From JADKAV01 sp963704075 (GTDB taxonomy: Bacteria > Actinomycetota > Actinomycetes > S36-B12 > UBA10799): a stretch of 64,000 bases of DNA. The notes beneath the pieces are model-generated. The model was not told the DNA's origin and did not search any database. It saw only the letters and a list, made by a program, of their open reading frames with translations. A program made the position numbers and the translations under genes. Shown piece after piece: positions 1-9,170 of this stretch (the first letter of the stretch is position 1; each line of letters opens with the position of its first letter). Location of the stretch: contig CAVPGV010000009.1 in assembly GCA_963704075.1 (NCBI GenBank), forward strand, positions 62,001 to 126,000, read 5' to 3'.

Positions 1-814
1 GGGAGGTGACATCACGCCAGGTGAAGCTCACCACGTCTCCCACCCGGACTGCGCGGACATCGAGTCGTCGAAGGCCGACACCGGGCAGTCTGATCTCGAA
101 CTCGTCCACAGAAAGGGGCTGACCGGTTTCCAGCACCCGTCGACCCCATTGCACGATCAGATCCACCGCGTCGTTCGCCCACAAATCCCGCAGGCGTCTG
201 CCGAGTAGATCCTTGCGCGGATGGGACAGGTAGCGACATGCTGCCACGTTCACCCGGACGTATTCGAGGTCCACGACGTTTCCGGCGTCGTCTCTGACCC
301 CCCGGAAGATCGCATGCGGATCGAGCAGGGAGTCCAGAGTCTCGCGCATCTCCCGCTCGGCGCGGGCGGCTTTGCGATCCCGGGCGTAGCGGACAGTCAC
401 GTCCCACCACGCCAGGCCGATGCCGTCGCCGACCTGCACGGCGCTCATGTCGTAGTAGAGGGACTCGCCGCTGTCGTTGAAACGGGCCGGCAACTCCCAG
501 TCCTCAAGAGTCAGCGGCTCGCCGGTTTCGACGACGTTGACGAGCATGTCGAACAGTCCGGCGTCCTTGGCGAAGGGCTTGAGTTCCAGCAGTCCGGAAC
601 CGAGCAGCACCTCGTAAGGGAGTTCCAGGCTCTCGCAGGCCGAGCGGTTGGCTTCGACGTAGACCAGGTCGACGATGTCACCGGTTTCGTCGCGCCGGGC
701 CTCAAGCAGTGCGTACGGGTCGAGATAGGCCTCAGCATTGACCTCGGTGGGCGAAACCCGGTCCCGGGAGGCGCTGTCGTGCGCTACCGCGCCCCTCATC
801 TCCCAGGCCTTCAT
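1..814 (-). CDS. PAS-domain signalling protein (partial, runs off left edge)
   Basis: The reading frame is open from an ATG at 814 to the window edge, 271 codons without a stop, so the C-terminus is missing. GGAAGGGA lies just upstream of the ATG. Two related segments are visible: residues about 25-130 contain DLVYVEANRSAC and residues about 145-255 contain DLEYVRVNVAAC. This is the repeated xxYVxxNxxAC pattern of PAS sensor domains that precede GGDEF or kinase modules. No transmembrane segment is seen, so it is probably a cytosolic sensor. The output domain lies outside the window and is unknown. It is transcribed divergently from the agmatine operon. Confidence 0.7.
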   Translation of the reverse strand, partial: MKAWEMRGAVAHDSASRDRVSPTEVNAEAYLDPYALLEARRDETGDIVDLVYVEANRSACESLELPYEVLLGSGLLELKPFAKDAGLFDMLVNVVETGEPLTLEDWELPARFNDSGESLYYDMSAVQVGDGIGLAWWDVTVRYARDRKAARAEREMRETLDSLLDPHAIFRGVRDDAGNVVDLEYVRVNVAACRYLSHPRKDLLGRRLRDLWANDAVDLIVQWGRRVLETGQPLSVDEFEIRLPGVGLRRLDVRAVRVGDVVSFTWRDVTS

Positions 815-935
815 GATCGTCCCTTCCGAAGGTCACGGTAAATGCCGTACGCCGGTGATCGCCACGTGTGCACGCAACTGCCTTTGTGTGCTGGCCAATG
901 CTGGGATTCCGTCACTATCCGTGACCGGGACCCCA

Positions 936-955
936 ACTTGAACATGCGCTCAAGT
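936..955. promoter_or_regulatory. Inverted repeat, candidate TetR-family operator for the agmatine operon
   Basis: ACTTGA and TCAAGT form 6-bp arms separated by 8 bases in the divergent intergenic region, 110 bases before the carbamoyltransferase start. A second small repeat, GTCAC-N5-GTGAC, lies at 911-925. The size and symmetry suit a TetR dimer, and the operon ends with a TetR gene. That this protein binds here is inference. Confidence 0.35.
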
Positions 956-1064
956 ATGCGCTACCGTGGATTCGTTCCCCACAAAAGGAACCGCCGACCG
1001 GGGTGGAGCCCCACCCGGTACCGCCCCTCTCGACGACCTCTCTCATACGAAGGGTTGTCATTTC

Positions 1065-2090
1065 ATGCGAGCACCTCGCAACTTCATCGATACCCAGGAC
1101 CTCGGCCCGGACCTGATCCGTGCGCAGATGGACCTGATCCGCCTGCTCAAGCAGGCCGACAAACAGAACGCCTGTCCCCGCCTGCTGGAAGGCGCTTCGC
1201 TGGGCATGATCTTCGAGGAGGCATCCACCCGGACCCGGGTCTCCTTCGAGGTGGCAATGACCAAACTGGGCGGGCACGCTCTCTACCTCAAACCCGGCGA
1301 GATCCACCTGGGCCAGAAGGAGAACATCGCCGACACCGCGCGTGTGCTGTCGCGGATGGTGGACGCGGTCGAGATCCGCGCCTTCAAACACGACACGGTC
1401 ACCGACTTCGCGCAGTACGCCGAGGTCCCCGTCATCAACGGCCTGACCGACTACAACCACCCGACACAGGCGGTCTGCGACGTGTTCACCATGACCGAAC
1501 ACACGGACAAGCCGTTCAATGAGTTGACGGTCGTCTTCGTCGGGGATGCCACCAACGTCTGCACCTCGACCGCCCAGATCGTGACCATGCTCGGTGGCAC
1601 ATTCGTCCATGCCCGTCCGGAGCAGTACGGAATCAAGGCCCAGTGGCCCACCGTGCTCGACGAGATCGCGAAGAACGAGGAACGCTACGGCGGCCGGTAC
1701 ATCGAGACCGAGGACGTCGAGGACGCGGTCGTGAACGCGGACTTCATCTACACCGACCTGTGGTGGTGGTTCGGCCAGGAGGCCGAGATCCCCGACCGCG
1801 TCAAGGCATTCAAGCCCCGCTACCAGGTCGACGCGCAGCTGATGGCCCGCGCGCCCGAGCACGCCAGGTTCATGCACTGCCTGCCCGCGTCCCGCGGCGT
1901 CGAGGCGACCGACGAGGTCATGGACAGCGCGCAGTCGATCATCTACGACCAGAGCGAGAACCGCCTGCACACCGAGAAGGGTCTGCTCGCCTGGTACATC
2001 ACCCCCAATCTCGAGCACCCCACGCCGGCGCTACGCGCCTACCACGAGGGTCGCATCGAGTCCTTCCTGCACGACGCTGTGATGCGTTGA
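1065..2090 (+). CDS. Putrescine carbamoyltransferase (ornithine carbamoyltransferase family)
   Basis: A 341-residue aspartate/ornithine carbamoyltransferase-family enzyme. It shows the carbamoyl-phosphate motif STRTR near residue 55, HPTQ near 135 and HCLPASRG near 270. The ATG at 1065 is chosen because AAGGG lies upstream and the N-terminus MRAPRNFIDT matches the family. Sequence alone could mean ornithine carbamoyltransferase. The next genes are a permease and an agmatine deiminase rather than arginine biosynthesis genes, so putrescine carbamoyltransferase is the better call: it would phosphorolyse N-carbamoylputrescine to putrescine and carbamoyl phosphate. No carbamate kinase gene is in the cluster, so the ATP-forming last step must be encoded elsewhere if it is present. 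Confidence 0.8.
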   Translation: MRAPRNFIDTQDLGPDLIRAQMDLIRLLKQADKQNACPRLLEGASLGMIFEEASTRTRVSFEVAMTKLGGHALYLKPGEIHLGQKENIADTARVLSRMVDAVEIRAFKHDTVTDFAQYAEVPVINGLTDYNHPTQAVCDVFTMTEHTDKPFNELTVVFVGDATNVCTSTAQIVTMLGGTFVHARPEQYGIKAQWPTVLDEIAKNEERYGGRYIETEDVEDAVVNADFIYTDLWWWFGQEAEIPDRVKAFKPRYQVDAQLMARAPEHARFMHCLPASRGVEATDEVMDSAQSIIYDQSENRLHTEKGLLAWYITPNLEHPTPALRAYHEGRIESFLHDAVMR

Positions 2091-2103
2091 GGAGATGACA
2101 GAA

Positions 2104-3595
2104 ATGAGTGAGACAACAACCACGGCAGCCGCCCCCCGCGCGCTGCGCATGTTCGACATGATCCTGTTCAGCGTCTGCGCGATCCTGCTGTTGAGCCAGG
2201 TCACGCTGACTGCCCAGATCGGCCCGTCGGCCGTGGTCTGGACGCTGCTGATCATCGCCTTGTTCTTCCTGCCCTACGGCCTGATGACCGCCGAGCTCGG
2301 CTCCACCTATCCGGACACCGGCGGCATCTACGCCTGGATCGTGCGGGCCTTCGGCAACCGCTGGGGCACGCGGGTGTCCTGGTGGTACTGGGTGAACGTG
2401 GCCCTGTGGGTGCCCTCGGTGTACCTGATGTTCTCCGTGGTGCTCACGGACATCTTCTTCCCGGGCATGGGGTTCTGGGCGCAGGTCGGGATCGCGATGG
2501 TGCTGATCGGCGCGAACTGGCTGGTCAACGTGCTGACCCTGGACACCGGCAAGTGGGTGTCCAACCTCGGCGCCATGATCACCGTTGGCGTGATCGTCCT
2601 GATCGGTATCGCAGGCATCGTGGCGTGGAGCACCGACGGGTCGGCCACAGAGTTCGCGTGGAACACCGACTCCATGATCCCGACTGCGGCCACCATGGCA
2701 CTGGCGTTGCCGATCATCATCTACAACTTCCTCGGATTCGAGCTGATGAGCAGCGCCAGCAACGAGATGCACAACCCCCGTCGCGACGTGCCCCGCACGA
2801 TCGTGATCGCCGGCGTCCTGATCGGGGCCTTCTACCTGATCTCCACGATCGGCATGCAGATCGTCATGCCCGCCGACGAGATCTCGGAGACCAGCGGTCT
2901 GATGGATGTCCTCAAGTCCGTGTTCGGGTCCGGCGTGCTCGTGACCTGGTCGGCATCGGCATCCTGTACGCGTTCTTCGCCGCCCTGATCCCGTGGACGA
3001 TCGGCGCGAACCGAGCCGCCGCCGAAGCCGCCGAGCAGGGCGACCTGCCGCCGGTGTTCAAGCGGATCAACGCCAAACACCGCACGCCCGTTGGCGCTGC
3101 CGGCATGACCGCGCTGGTGAGCGCCAGCATCACGTTGATCTACGGTGTGCTGTTCAGCCTTACGAACGGCGACATTGACGCGTTGTTCTGGAGCCTGTTC
3201 GCGTTCAGTTCCATCGTGTTCCTGCTGCCGTACGTGGCGATGTCGCTGGCGTTCCTGCGCCTGCGCCGGATCGACGCAGACGCCACCCGGCCCTACCGGG
3301 TCCCGGCGGCAGCAGCGGGTGCGATCGTGTCCGCGGGACTGGTCGTGGCGCTGTTGGTCGCCGCGGTGTTCTTCTTCGTGTGGAACCCGTGGGCCGAGTT
3401 CGACGCGACCACGACGTGGCTGATCCTGGCTGGTCTTGGCGGCACATTCGCCGTCCAGGAAGTGTTCGTGGCCATGTCCCCGCGGTGGAAGGAGCACGTC
3501 CACCCGGAGGACAGCGCTCGGTCGACTCTGGACGGCATCGCGCCGGACAGCCGCAGGGCATCGAGCGCAGTTACGAAGGCAGTGAGCGGTCATGA
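2104..3595 (+). CDS. APC-family amino acid/polyamine permease, probably agmatine–putrescine exchanger (frameshifted)
   Basis: A hydrophobic protein of about 495 residues and roughly 12 membrane helices, starting MSETTTTAAAPRALRMFDM with the APC first helix. ATG 2104 is preferred over ATG 2095 because GAGGAG at 2089-2094 sits 9 bases before it. The frame breaks near 2945: the first part ends at VFGSGVLV and the protein resumes one frame over as DLVGIGILYAFFAALIPWT. A second break near 3555 restores an ending GIERSYEGSERS whose TGA overlaps the next ATG (ATGA). Both look like single-base indels. Its place between the carbamoyltransferase and the agmatine deiminase suggests transport of agmatine in and putrescine out. 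Confidence 0.75.
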
Positions 3596-4696
3596 CCCGG
3601 ATCATCGACAGCACCCCGAGAGGCCGACGGCTTCCGGATGCCGGCCGAGTGGGAGCGCCAGTGCAACTGCTGGATGGTCTGGCCGGAGCGGCCCGACAAC
3701 TGGCGGCTGGGCGGCAAGCCGGCGCAGGAGGCTTTCTCCCAGGTCGCAGCGGCGATCTGTGAACACGAACCGCTGACCATGGTCGTCTCCGGGCAGCAGT
3801 ACATGAACGCCCGCGAACACCTCCCAGCGAACGTCCGGGAGGTCGAGATGACCACCGACGACTCGTGGATGCGCGACACCGGCCCGACCTTCGTCATCAA
3901 CGACGCGGGCGAGTTGCGCGGAGTCGACTGGCGGTTCAACGCGTGGGGCGGCCTCGAGGGCGGCCTGTACTTCCCGTGGGACCACGACGATCTGGTCGCC
4001 CGCAAGGTCCTGGAGATGGAGGGCGTTCCGATGTACCACGCCGACTTCGTCCTCGAGGGCGGGTCCATCGACGTGGACGGGCAGGGCACGGTGCTGACCA
4101 CCGAGGAGTGCCTGCTGAACCACAACCGGAACCCGGAACTGACGAAGGAGCAGATCGAGCACAACCTGTGCGAGTACTTGGGCGCCGACAAGGTGATCTG
4201 GTTGCCGCGCGGTGTCTACCTCGACGAGACCGACGGGCACGTGGACAACTTCGCGCGGTTCGCCGCGCCCGGTGTGGTCATGCTGACGTGGACGGACGAC
4301 AAGAACGATCCGCAGTGGGACATCAGCAACGAGGCGCTAGAGGTCCTCGAACGGGAGACCGACGCGCGGGGCCGCACGTTGGAGGTCGTGAAGCTCCACC
4401 AGCCCGGTCCGATCTACATCACTGCCGAAGAGGCAGCGGGAGTCGACCACATCCCCGGCGTGCAGCCGCGGGTGGAGGGTGAGCGTCTGGCCGGCTCGTA
4501 CGTCAACTCGTTCATCGGCAACGGCGTGGTCGTGCTCCCGGTGTTCGACGACCCGCACGACGAGGACGCGATCCTGACGTACAAGCGGCTGTTCCCCGAC
4601 CGCGAGGTGGTCACGGTACCCGGACGCGAGATCCTGCTCGGCGGGGGTAACGTGCACTGCATCACACAGCAGGAACCCTCGGGGGCGACCGGGTGA
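3591..4696 (+). CDS. aguA: Agmatine deiminase (frameshift near N-terminus)
   Basis: Hydrolyses agmatine to N-carbamoylputrescine and ammonia. The protein is recognisable throughout: EWERQCNCWMVWPERPDNWR near the start, the catalytic region TTDDSWMRDTGPTF, FVLEGGSIDVDG, DETDGHVDNFARF, and the C-terminal GGGNVHCITQQEP with the nucleophilic cysteine. The start at 3591 gives MTRIIDSTPRG. One extra base near 3622 then shifts the frame before DGFRMPAEWE. The length of about 368 residues is normal. It overlaps the permease stop (ATGA) and the following TetR start (GTGA), so the four genes look translationally coupled. Confidence 0.92.
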
Positions 4697-5289
4697 AGAC
4701 CCAGGTGCACATGTCCGCAGGCGATCGGCGCGAGGCGCTGATCGCCGCGGCGGTGCGCGCGATCCGGGAGCGGGGGATGCTGGAGTCCAGCACGCGGACG
4801 GTGGCTGCCGCGGCCGGTGTCAGCACCGGCTTGATGCACCACTACTTCAGCAGCTACGACGATCTGATGGCGGCGGCCTTCGAACGCGTCGCGACCGAGG
4901 ACCTGCAGCGCGCCCGGGAGGTGGTGGCGGCGTTGCCGACCCCCAGCGAGCGCCTGGACGCGCTGGTCTCGGAGTTCCAGCCAGCGCACGACGCCTGGCA
5001 GTTCCAGTGGTGGATGGACGCCTGGAGCTCGTCGCCCCGGCATCCCGCGGTGCGCGAGACCGCCTCCCGGATCAACGCCGACTGGCAGCGTCTCATCGAG
5101 GAGATTCTGGTCGACGGGGCTGCGACCGGCGAGTTCGTCTGCCCGGACCCGCGCGCCTCGGCCTGGCGACTGTTGGCCCTGCTCGACGGTTTGACCATCC
5201 AGGTCGTGGCCCAGACCGACGGCCCGGGCCGCGCGGACGTGGAGAAGTGGTCGCATCACGCCGCCCGGGTGGAGACCGGCCGGGCCTGA
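4693..5289 (+). CDS. TetR-family transcriptional regulator of the agmatine operon
   Basis: A 198-residue protein with an N-terminal TetR helix-turn-helix (residues about 12-60, TRTVAAAAGVSTGLMHHYFSS) and a BetI-like C-terminal ligand domain rich in tryptophan (FQWWMDAWSS). Its GTG start overlaps the agmatine deiminase stop codon. As the last gene of the operon it probably responds to agmatine or putrescine and represses the operon. The inverted repeats at 936-955 and 5287-5338 are the only candidate sites I see. Confidence 0.85.
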   Translation: MKTQVHMSAGDRREALIAAAVRAIRERGMLESSTRTVAAAAGVSTGLMHHYFSSYDDLMAAAFERVATEDLQRAREVVAALPTPSERLDALVSEFQPAHDAWQFQWWMDAWSSSPRHPAVRETASRINADWQRLIEEILVDGAATGEFVCPDPRASAWRLLALLDGLTIQVVAQTDGPGRADVEKWSHHAARVETGRA

Positions 5290-5338
5290 CCATCAAACCA
5301 GGGCCGCAAACCGCTCTCCGGCCGACTCTTGATGGTCA
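5287..5338. terminator. 10-bp inverted repeat after the TetR gene
   Basis: TGACCATCAA at 5287-5296, which contains the TetR stop codon, is matched perfectly by TTGATGGTCA at 5329-5338. The 32-base loop is GC-rich. It could be a Rho-independent-like end of the operon, although there is no T run, or a regulator site. Confidence 0.3.
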
Positions 5339-5419
5339 GTCGCGCCCGAACTGTCCGAAATAAGACGATTACGGTCATCAGGATCCAGTGATCCCGGCCC
5401 AGTTGTGATGGCCCCTTGG

Positions 5420-5788
5420 TCACACCTTAGGCGTGATGACCACCGCCGAACCGTAGGCGAGGATCTCTGAGAGCCCCGCGTCGCTGCCCCCGACGTCGGA
5501 GGAGTCGAAACGCACCCCGATGACGGCGTTGGCGCCCAACGACTGGGCGTGCGTGATCAGCCGGCCGAGCGCGTCCCGGCGGGCCTGGTCGACCACGTCG
5601 GTGTACTGCGGGACCTCACCGGCTTTGAGAGCTCTGAACCCGCCGGTGAAACCCTTGGTGAATCCGACCGAGCGCACGAGGACCCCCCAGGTGAGTCCCA
5701 AGTGCTTCTGGATCTCGTACCCCGGTATCTCGAATGCCGTCGTGCAGGGGATCGCTTCGTTGATGGGCACGTCCGCGGGATCGGTCAT
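5420..5788 (-). CDS. YbjQ/UPF0145-family heavy-metal-binding domain protein
   Basis: 122 residues, the usual length for the YbjQ family. Typical sequence runs through the protein: an N-terminal PGYEIQKHLGLTWGVLVRS, the central DARRDALGRLITHAQSLGANAVIG-like segment, and a C-terminal YGSAVVI. The family forms pentamers of unknown physiological role. It stands alone, convergent with the TetR gene. Confidence 0.85.
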   Translation of the reverse strand: MTDPADVPINEAIPCTTAFEIPGYEIQKHLGLTWGVLVRSVGFTKGFTGGFRALKAGEVPQYTDVVDQARRDALGRLITHAQSLGANAVIGVRFDSSDVGGSDAGLSEILAYGSAVVITPKV

Positions 5789-5827
5789 ACGGCGAGGGTA
5801 GGGCCCCGGCGTGCATCGTCGCGCGAC

Positions 5828-6292
5828 TCAGAGGCCGATCACGCTGTTGACGGCCTCCAGGATCGGCCGCTGTCCGCTGACGATCTTCACCCGCGCGTCC
5901 TCGAGCGTGAACCACTGGGCATTGTCGGTCTCGGGGAACTGCTGCATCTGTCCCGAGTGCGGCGGCCATTCCATGTCGAACAGGTTGCTGCTCACGAAGG
6001 CCAGGTCCTCGTCGGTTTCGACGGCGAACGCCCGGACGCACTTGCCGCTGGGCATCCGGGTCTCCCCGGCATCGAGCCACTCGCCGCCGGGTGCGGGCCG
6101 CCCGACCTCCTCCTCGAACTCTCTGGCGGCTACCACCCGGGCGTCCTCGACCGTGGGGTCGTACTCCCCCTTCGCGATCGACCAGGCGCCGTCGTCCTTG
6201 TGCGCCCAGTAGGGGCCGGCCATGTGCACGAGGAAGACCTCGAGGCCGTCGGCCGATCGCCGGACCGGCACGAGTCCCGCGCTGAAGCGCAT
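5828..6292 (-). CDS. NUDIX hydrolase (COG4119-like)
   Basis: 154 residues from ATG 6292 (MRFSAGLVPVRR), the typical N-terminus of the COG4119 NTP-pyrophosphohydrolase group. The Nudix box GEYDPTVEDARVVAAREFEE is followed by EVG and keeps the catalytic REFEEEVG core with one extra residue before the first Glu, as in related proteins. The substrate is unknown. The start follows the stop of the upstream exporter by a single base, so the two are probably translationally coupled. Confidence 0.88.
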   Translation of the reverse strand: MRFSAGLVPVRRSADGLEVFLVHMAGPYWAHKDDGAWSIAKGEYDPTVEDARVVAAREFEEEVGRPAPGGEWLDAGETRMPSGKCVRAFAVETDEDLAFVSSNLFDMEWPPHSGQMQQFPETDNAQWFTLEDARVKIVSGQRPILEAVNSVIGL

Positions 6293-6293
6293 C

Positions 6294-7871
6294 TCAGTCG
6301 ACCGTCTCGGGCACGGGCATCGCGGCGTCATGCGCCAACTCGTCCTCGACGCTGGGCCTGGTTTTCAGCGGGACCTCCTTGAGGAAGAAGGAGAGGACGA
6401 AGGCAACCAGCATCACCGGTACCGCGATGAGGAACGTCTGATCGATCGAGTTGGCGAACGACAACAGAACGCCGTCCTGGATCGGCGCAGGCAGATCCGA
6501 GATGCCGCCGATGGAGGCGATCGCGCTCTGACCGGCACCGTTCAACTGGGCCGCGACCTCGGGCGGAAGGTTCTTCGTGAGTTCCGTGGCCAGTTGGGCC
6601 GTCCAGACGGCGCCGAAGACCGCCGTGCCGAAGGACCCTCCGATACTCCGGAAGAACGTGGACGTGCTGGTCGCCGCGCCGAGTTGTTTGTGCTCGACGT
6701 TGTTCTGCACGGCGATCACCAGCACCTGCATGACACCGCCGAGTCCTATGCCGAGGACGAAGGCCGACAGCCACACGAACCACACATCCGTCTCGACACC
6801 ACATCGCGACAGCATGAACAGACCGATGGTGGCGGTCCCCGAACCCAGGATCGGGAAGATCTTGTAGCGGCCGGTCCGGGTGATCAATCGACCGCTGACC
6901 ACTGAGGTGATCAGCAGGCCGAGCATGAGCGGCAGCAACTGGAGCCCCGCGCTGGTTGGCGAAGCACCACGCACAACCTGCATGAATATCGACAGATAGA
7001 CGATCGAACCGAACATCGCAAAGCCGACGACGAATCCCATCGCCGAGGCCACCCGCAGCACGGAAAGCCGGAACATCGACAGCGGGACCAGCGGCTCGGG
7101 GTGTCGCAGTTCCTGCCAGATGAAGGCCGCCACCGCGACGACCCCGCCGACGGCCAGCCCGACGATCTGTGCCGATCCCCACGGATACTTCTGACCGCCC
7201 CACACAGCCACGAGCAGCAGCATCACCGTTCCGGTGACCATGAAGGCGGCGCCCAGCCAGTCGATGCGGTGCTTCTGCTTGTGCACCGGCAGGTGCAGCA
7301 CTGCGCCCAGCACGAGGAATGCCGCCACCCCCAACGGGATGTTGACGTAGAAGACCCAGCGCCAGCTCAGGTGCTCGGTGAACAACCCGCCGAGCAGCGG
7401 TCCGATGACACTGGCGACGCCGAACACCGCGCCGAACAGACCCATGTACTTGCCACGTTCACGCGGAGACACGATATCGGCGATGACCGCCATGACCAGC
7501 ACCATCAGACCGCCGCCGCCGATTCCCTGCAGGGCCCGGGTCCCGATCAACTGCGCCATGCTCTGCGACAGCCCGGCCAGCGCGGACGCGGCGACGAAGA
7601 TCGCCACGGCCGACTGCAGCATGAGTTTGCGGCCGTAGAGGTCGGACAGTTTGCCCCAGATCGGGGTGCTGGCAGTGGATGCCAGCAGATAGGCGGTCAC
7701 CACCCAGGACAACTCGTTGAGGCCGCCCAGGTCGCTGGTGATGGTGGGCAAGGCGGTGGACACGATGGTCTGGTCCAGGGCCGCCAGCAGCATGGTCATC
7801 ATCAACGCGGTGAAGATCAACCCCAGGTTGCGCTGAGCGGTCACCTCAGGGGTCTGCACATCGTCGCTCAT
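6294..7871 (-). CDS. DHA2-family (EmrB/QacA) MFS drug exporter
   Basis: 525 residues with about 14 membrane helices. DHA2 hallmarks include LDQTIVSTALPTI in helix 1, WGKLSDLYGRK (motif A), and the antiporter motif in VFGVASVIGPLLGG with WRWVFYVNIPLG after it. The ATG at 7871 overlaps the TGA of the upstream MarR gene, so regulator and exporter form one operon. It probably exports toxic organic compounds using the proton gradient; the substrate is not predictable. Confidence 0.92.
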   Translation of the reverse strand: MSDDVQTPEVTAQRNLGLIFTALMMTMLLAALDQTIVSTALPTITSDLGGLNELSWVVTAYLLASTASTPIWGKLSDLYGRKLMLQSAVAIFVAASALAGLSQSMAQLIGTRALQGIGGGGLMVLVMAVIADIVSPRERGKYMGLFGAVFGVASVIGPLLGGLFTEHLSWRWVFYVNIPLGVAAFLVLGAVLHLPVHKQKHRIDWLGAAFMVTGTVMLLLVAVWGGQKYPWGSAQIVGLAVGGVVAVAAFIWQELRHPEPLVPLSMFRLSVLRVASAMGFVVGFAMFGSIVYLSIFMQVVRGASPTSAGLQLLPLMLGLLITSVVSGRLITRTGRYKIFPILGSGTATIGLFMLSRCGVETDVWFVWLSAFVLGIGLGGVMQVLVIAVQNNVEHKQLGAATSTSTFFRSIGGSFGTAVFGAVWTAQLATELTKNLPPEVAAQLNGAGQSAIASIGGISDLPAPIQDGVLLSFANSIDQTFLIAVPVMLVAFVLSFFLKEVPLKTRPSVEDELAHDAAMPVPETVD

Positions 7872-8315
7872 CGAGCGCTCTCCTCGGTGATCAGTTCGTC
7901 CAGATCGTGCGCAAGCCGGGCCAGCAGCGATCACCAGTTGCTCGCGGTCGCGGCGCGACCACGTCGCCAGCGCAGGTTCCACAGCCCGGGCGCGGTTGGC
8001 GAGCATCTCGCGCATCACGTCGCTGCCCTCGTCTGTGACCTCCACGAGGCAGGCCCGGGCGTCGTCGGGATCGGTGGACTTCGCCACGAGACCGCGCCGG
8101 GCAAGGGCGTCTATGTGCCGGCTCGCTGTGGACACGTCGAGATGGTTCTCGTGCGCAACGGTGCTGGGCCGCACCGGACCCAACCGCACGACACTGACCA
8201 GGATCTTGCTCAATCCGTGGTCCACCGGATCCCCTACCGACAGCACCTGCGCACACCTGGCCGCCTTGTACAGCGACAGCACTCCGGCCTCGAGGTCGTT
8301 ATTTGCTTGCACCAC
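7868..8315 (-). CDS. MarR-family repressor of the exporter (frameshifted)
   Basis: About 148 residues with the winged-helix core VRPSTVAHENHLDVSTASRH and the wing DPDDARACLVEVTDEG. As read, the frame runs on into the exporter and makes an apparent fusion. A single-base indel near 7930 instead restores the normal ending LLARLAHDLDELITEESAR, with a TGA that overlaps the exporter ATG. The fusion is therefore almost certainly an artefact. The GTG start at 8315 lies inside an inverted repeat, consistent with autoregulation. Confidence 0.82.
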
Positions 8316-8320
8316 GCAAG
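8306..8320. promoter_or_regulatory. Candidate MarR operator over the marR start codon
   Basis: CTTGC ACCAC GCAAG is a perfect 5-bp inverted repeat with a 5-base centre, directly over the GTG start of the MarR gene. MarR proteins commonly bind such short palindromes in their own promoters. Binding here is inferred. Confidence 0.45.
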
Positions 8321-8355
8321 TATCACACAGGCTCGAGGATGTGCCAAACCTCTGC

Positions 8356-9131
8356 TCACCGGGTCGGGCGGTAGACCTCGAAGGAGCGTTCCCCCGTCGG
8401 CCGGAAGCCCACCGACCGGTACAGTCGGGCTGCCGCTGAGTCGGTGTCAGCCTGGATCAGCCACCGTGTCCACGCCCCGGCCGGCGGCCCAGAGGCTCGC
8501 CACTCCCAGCAGATGCGAGGCAAGGCCTCTGCGTCGGTGCTCGGACGGCGGTCCGGACGTTCTGATAGCGGGCAACCTCCTGCCAGCACACGACGACGCC
8601 CAGATCGGCCGCCAATTCCGCACCGGCGAAGACCCCGAAGAACGCTCCGACACCATCGTCGACGAGGCGCCGATGCGCCGCGATCCGGCGCCGAGCGAAG
8701 TCCTCGTAGCCGGGCGAGTCGCCGTGCTCGGCCACGTCAGCACGAACGGCCCGTTCCCAGTCCTCGTCGCCGAGCAACTGCCGCACCTCGTAGCCCGGCG
8801 GCAACGCCCCGGGCGACAGCGGCTCCCGGCGGATGAGGCTCTCCGTGGACCCGATCTGGACACGGAAAGGCCGCCAGGCACGCGTCGACGGCGTGGAGGG
8901 CAGCCCGATCGCGACATGATCGGCACCGGGCAGGTACATCTCGAAGGTTCGCAGGCAGCGCGGCGGATCACCGGCCAGGTCTCCCGACGTGACCAGGACG
9001 CAGTTGCCCCAGTGATACCCGGGGTTGTCGGGCGACTCCACCAGAATGTGGTCCTCGAAGCCGATGACCTGCGCACCCGACATCCGAAGCATCGCCAGGT
9101 CGGTGCGCCAGCCCAACGGCAACTCTGCCAT
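8356..9131 (-). CDS. GNAT-family N-acetyltransferase (two frameshifts)
   Basis: Starts MAELPLGWRTDLAML at ATG 9131. The N-terminal half is one frame to ARYQNVRTA. The acetyl-CoA-binding loop continues in a second frame as EHRRRGLASHLLGVASLWAA (break near 8555). The end follows in a third frame as WLIQADTDSAAARLYRSVGF then RPTGERSFEVYRP (break near 8465). Joined, it is about 258 residues with the GNAT motif A (R-x-x-G-x-A) and motif B. The substrate is unknown. It is divergent from the racemase gene with about 40 bases between them. Confidence 0.75.
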
Positions 9132-9170
9132 GGGTCCGACCCTACGTCGACGCTGCGACATAGTTGGTCC

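Noticed and set aside
6294..8315. A genuine MarR–MFS fusion protein
   Set aside because: A one-base correction restores a normal MarR C-terminus and an ATGA overlap with the exporter.
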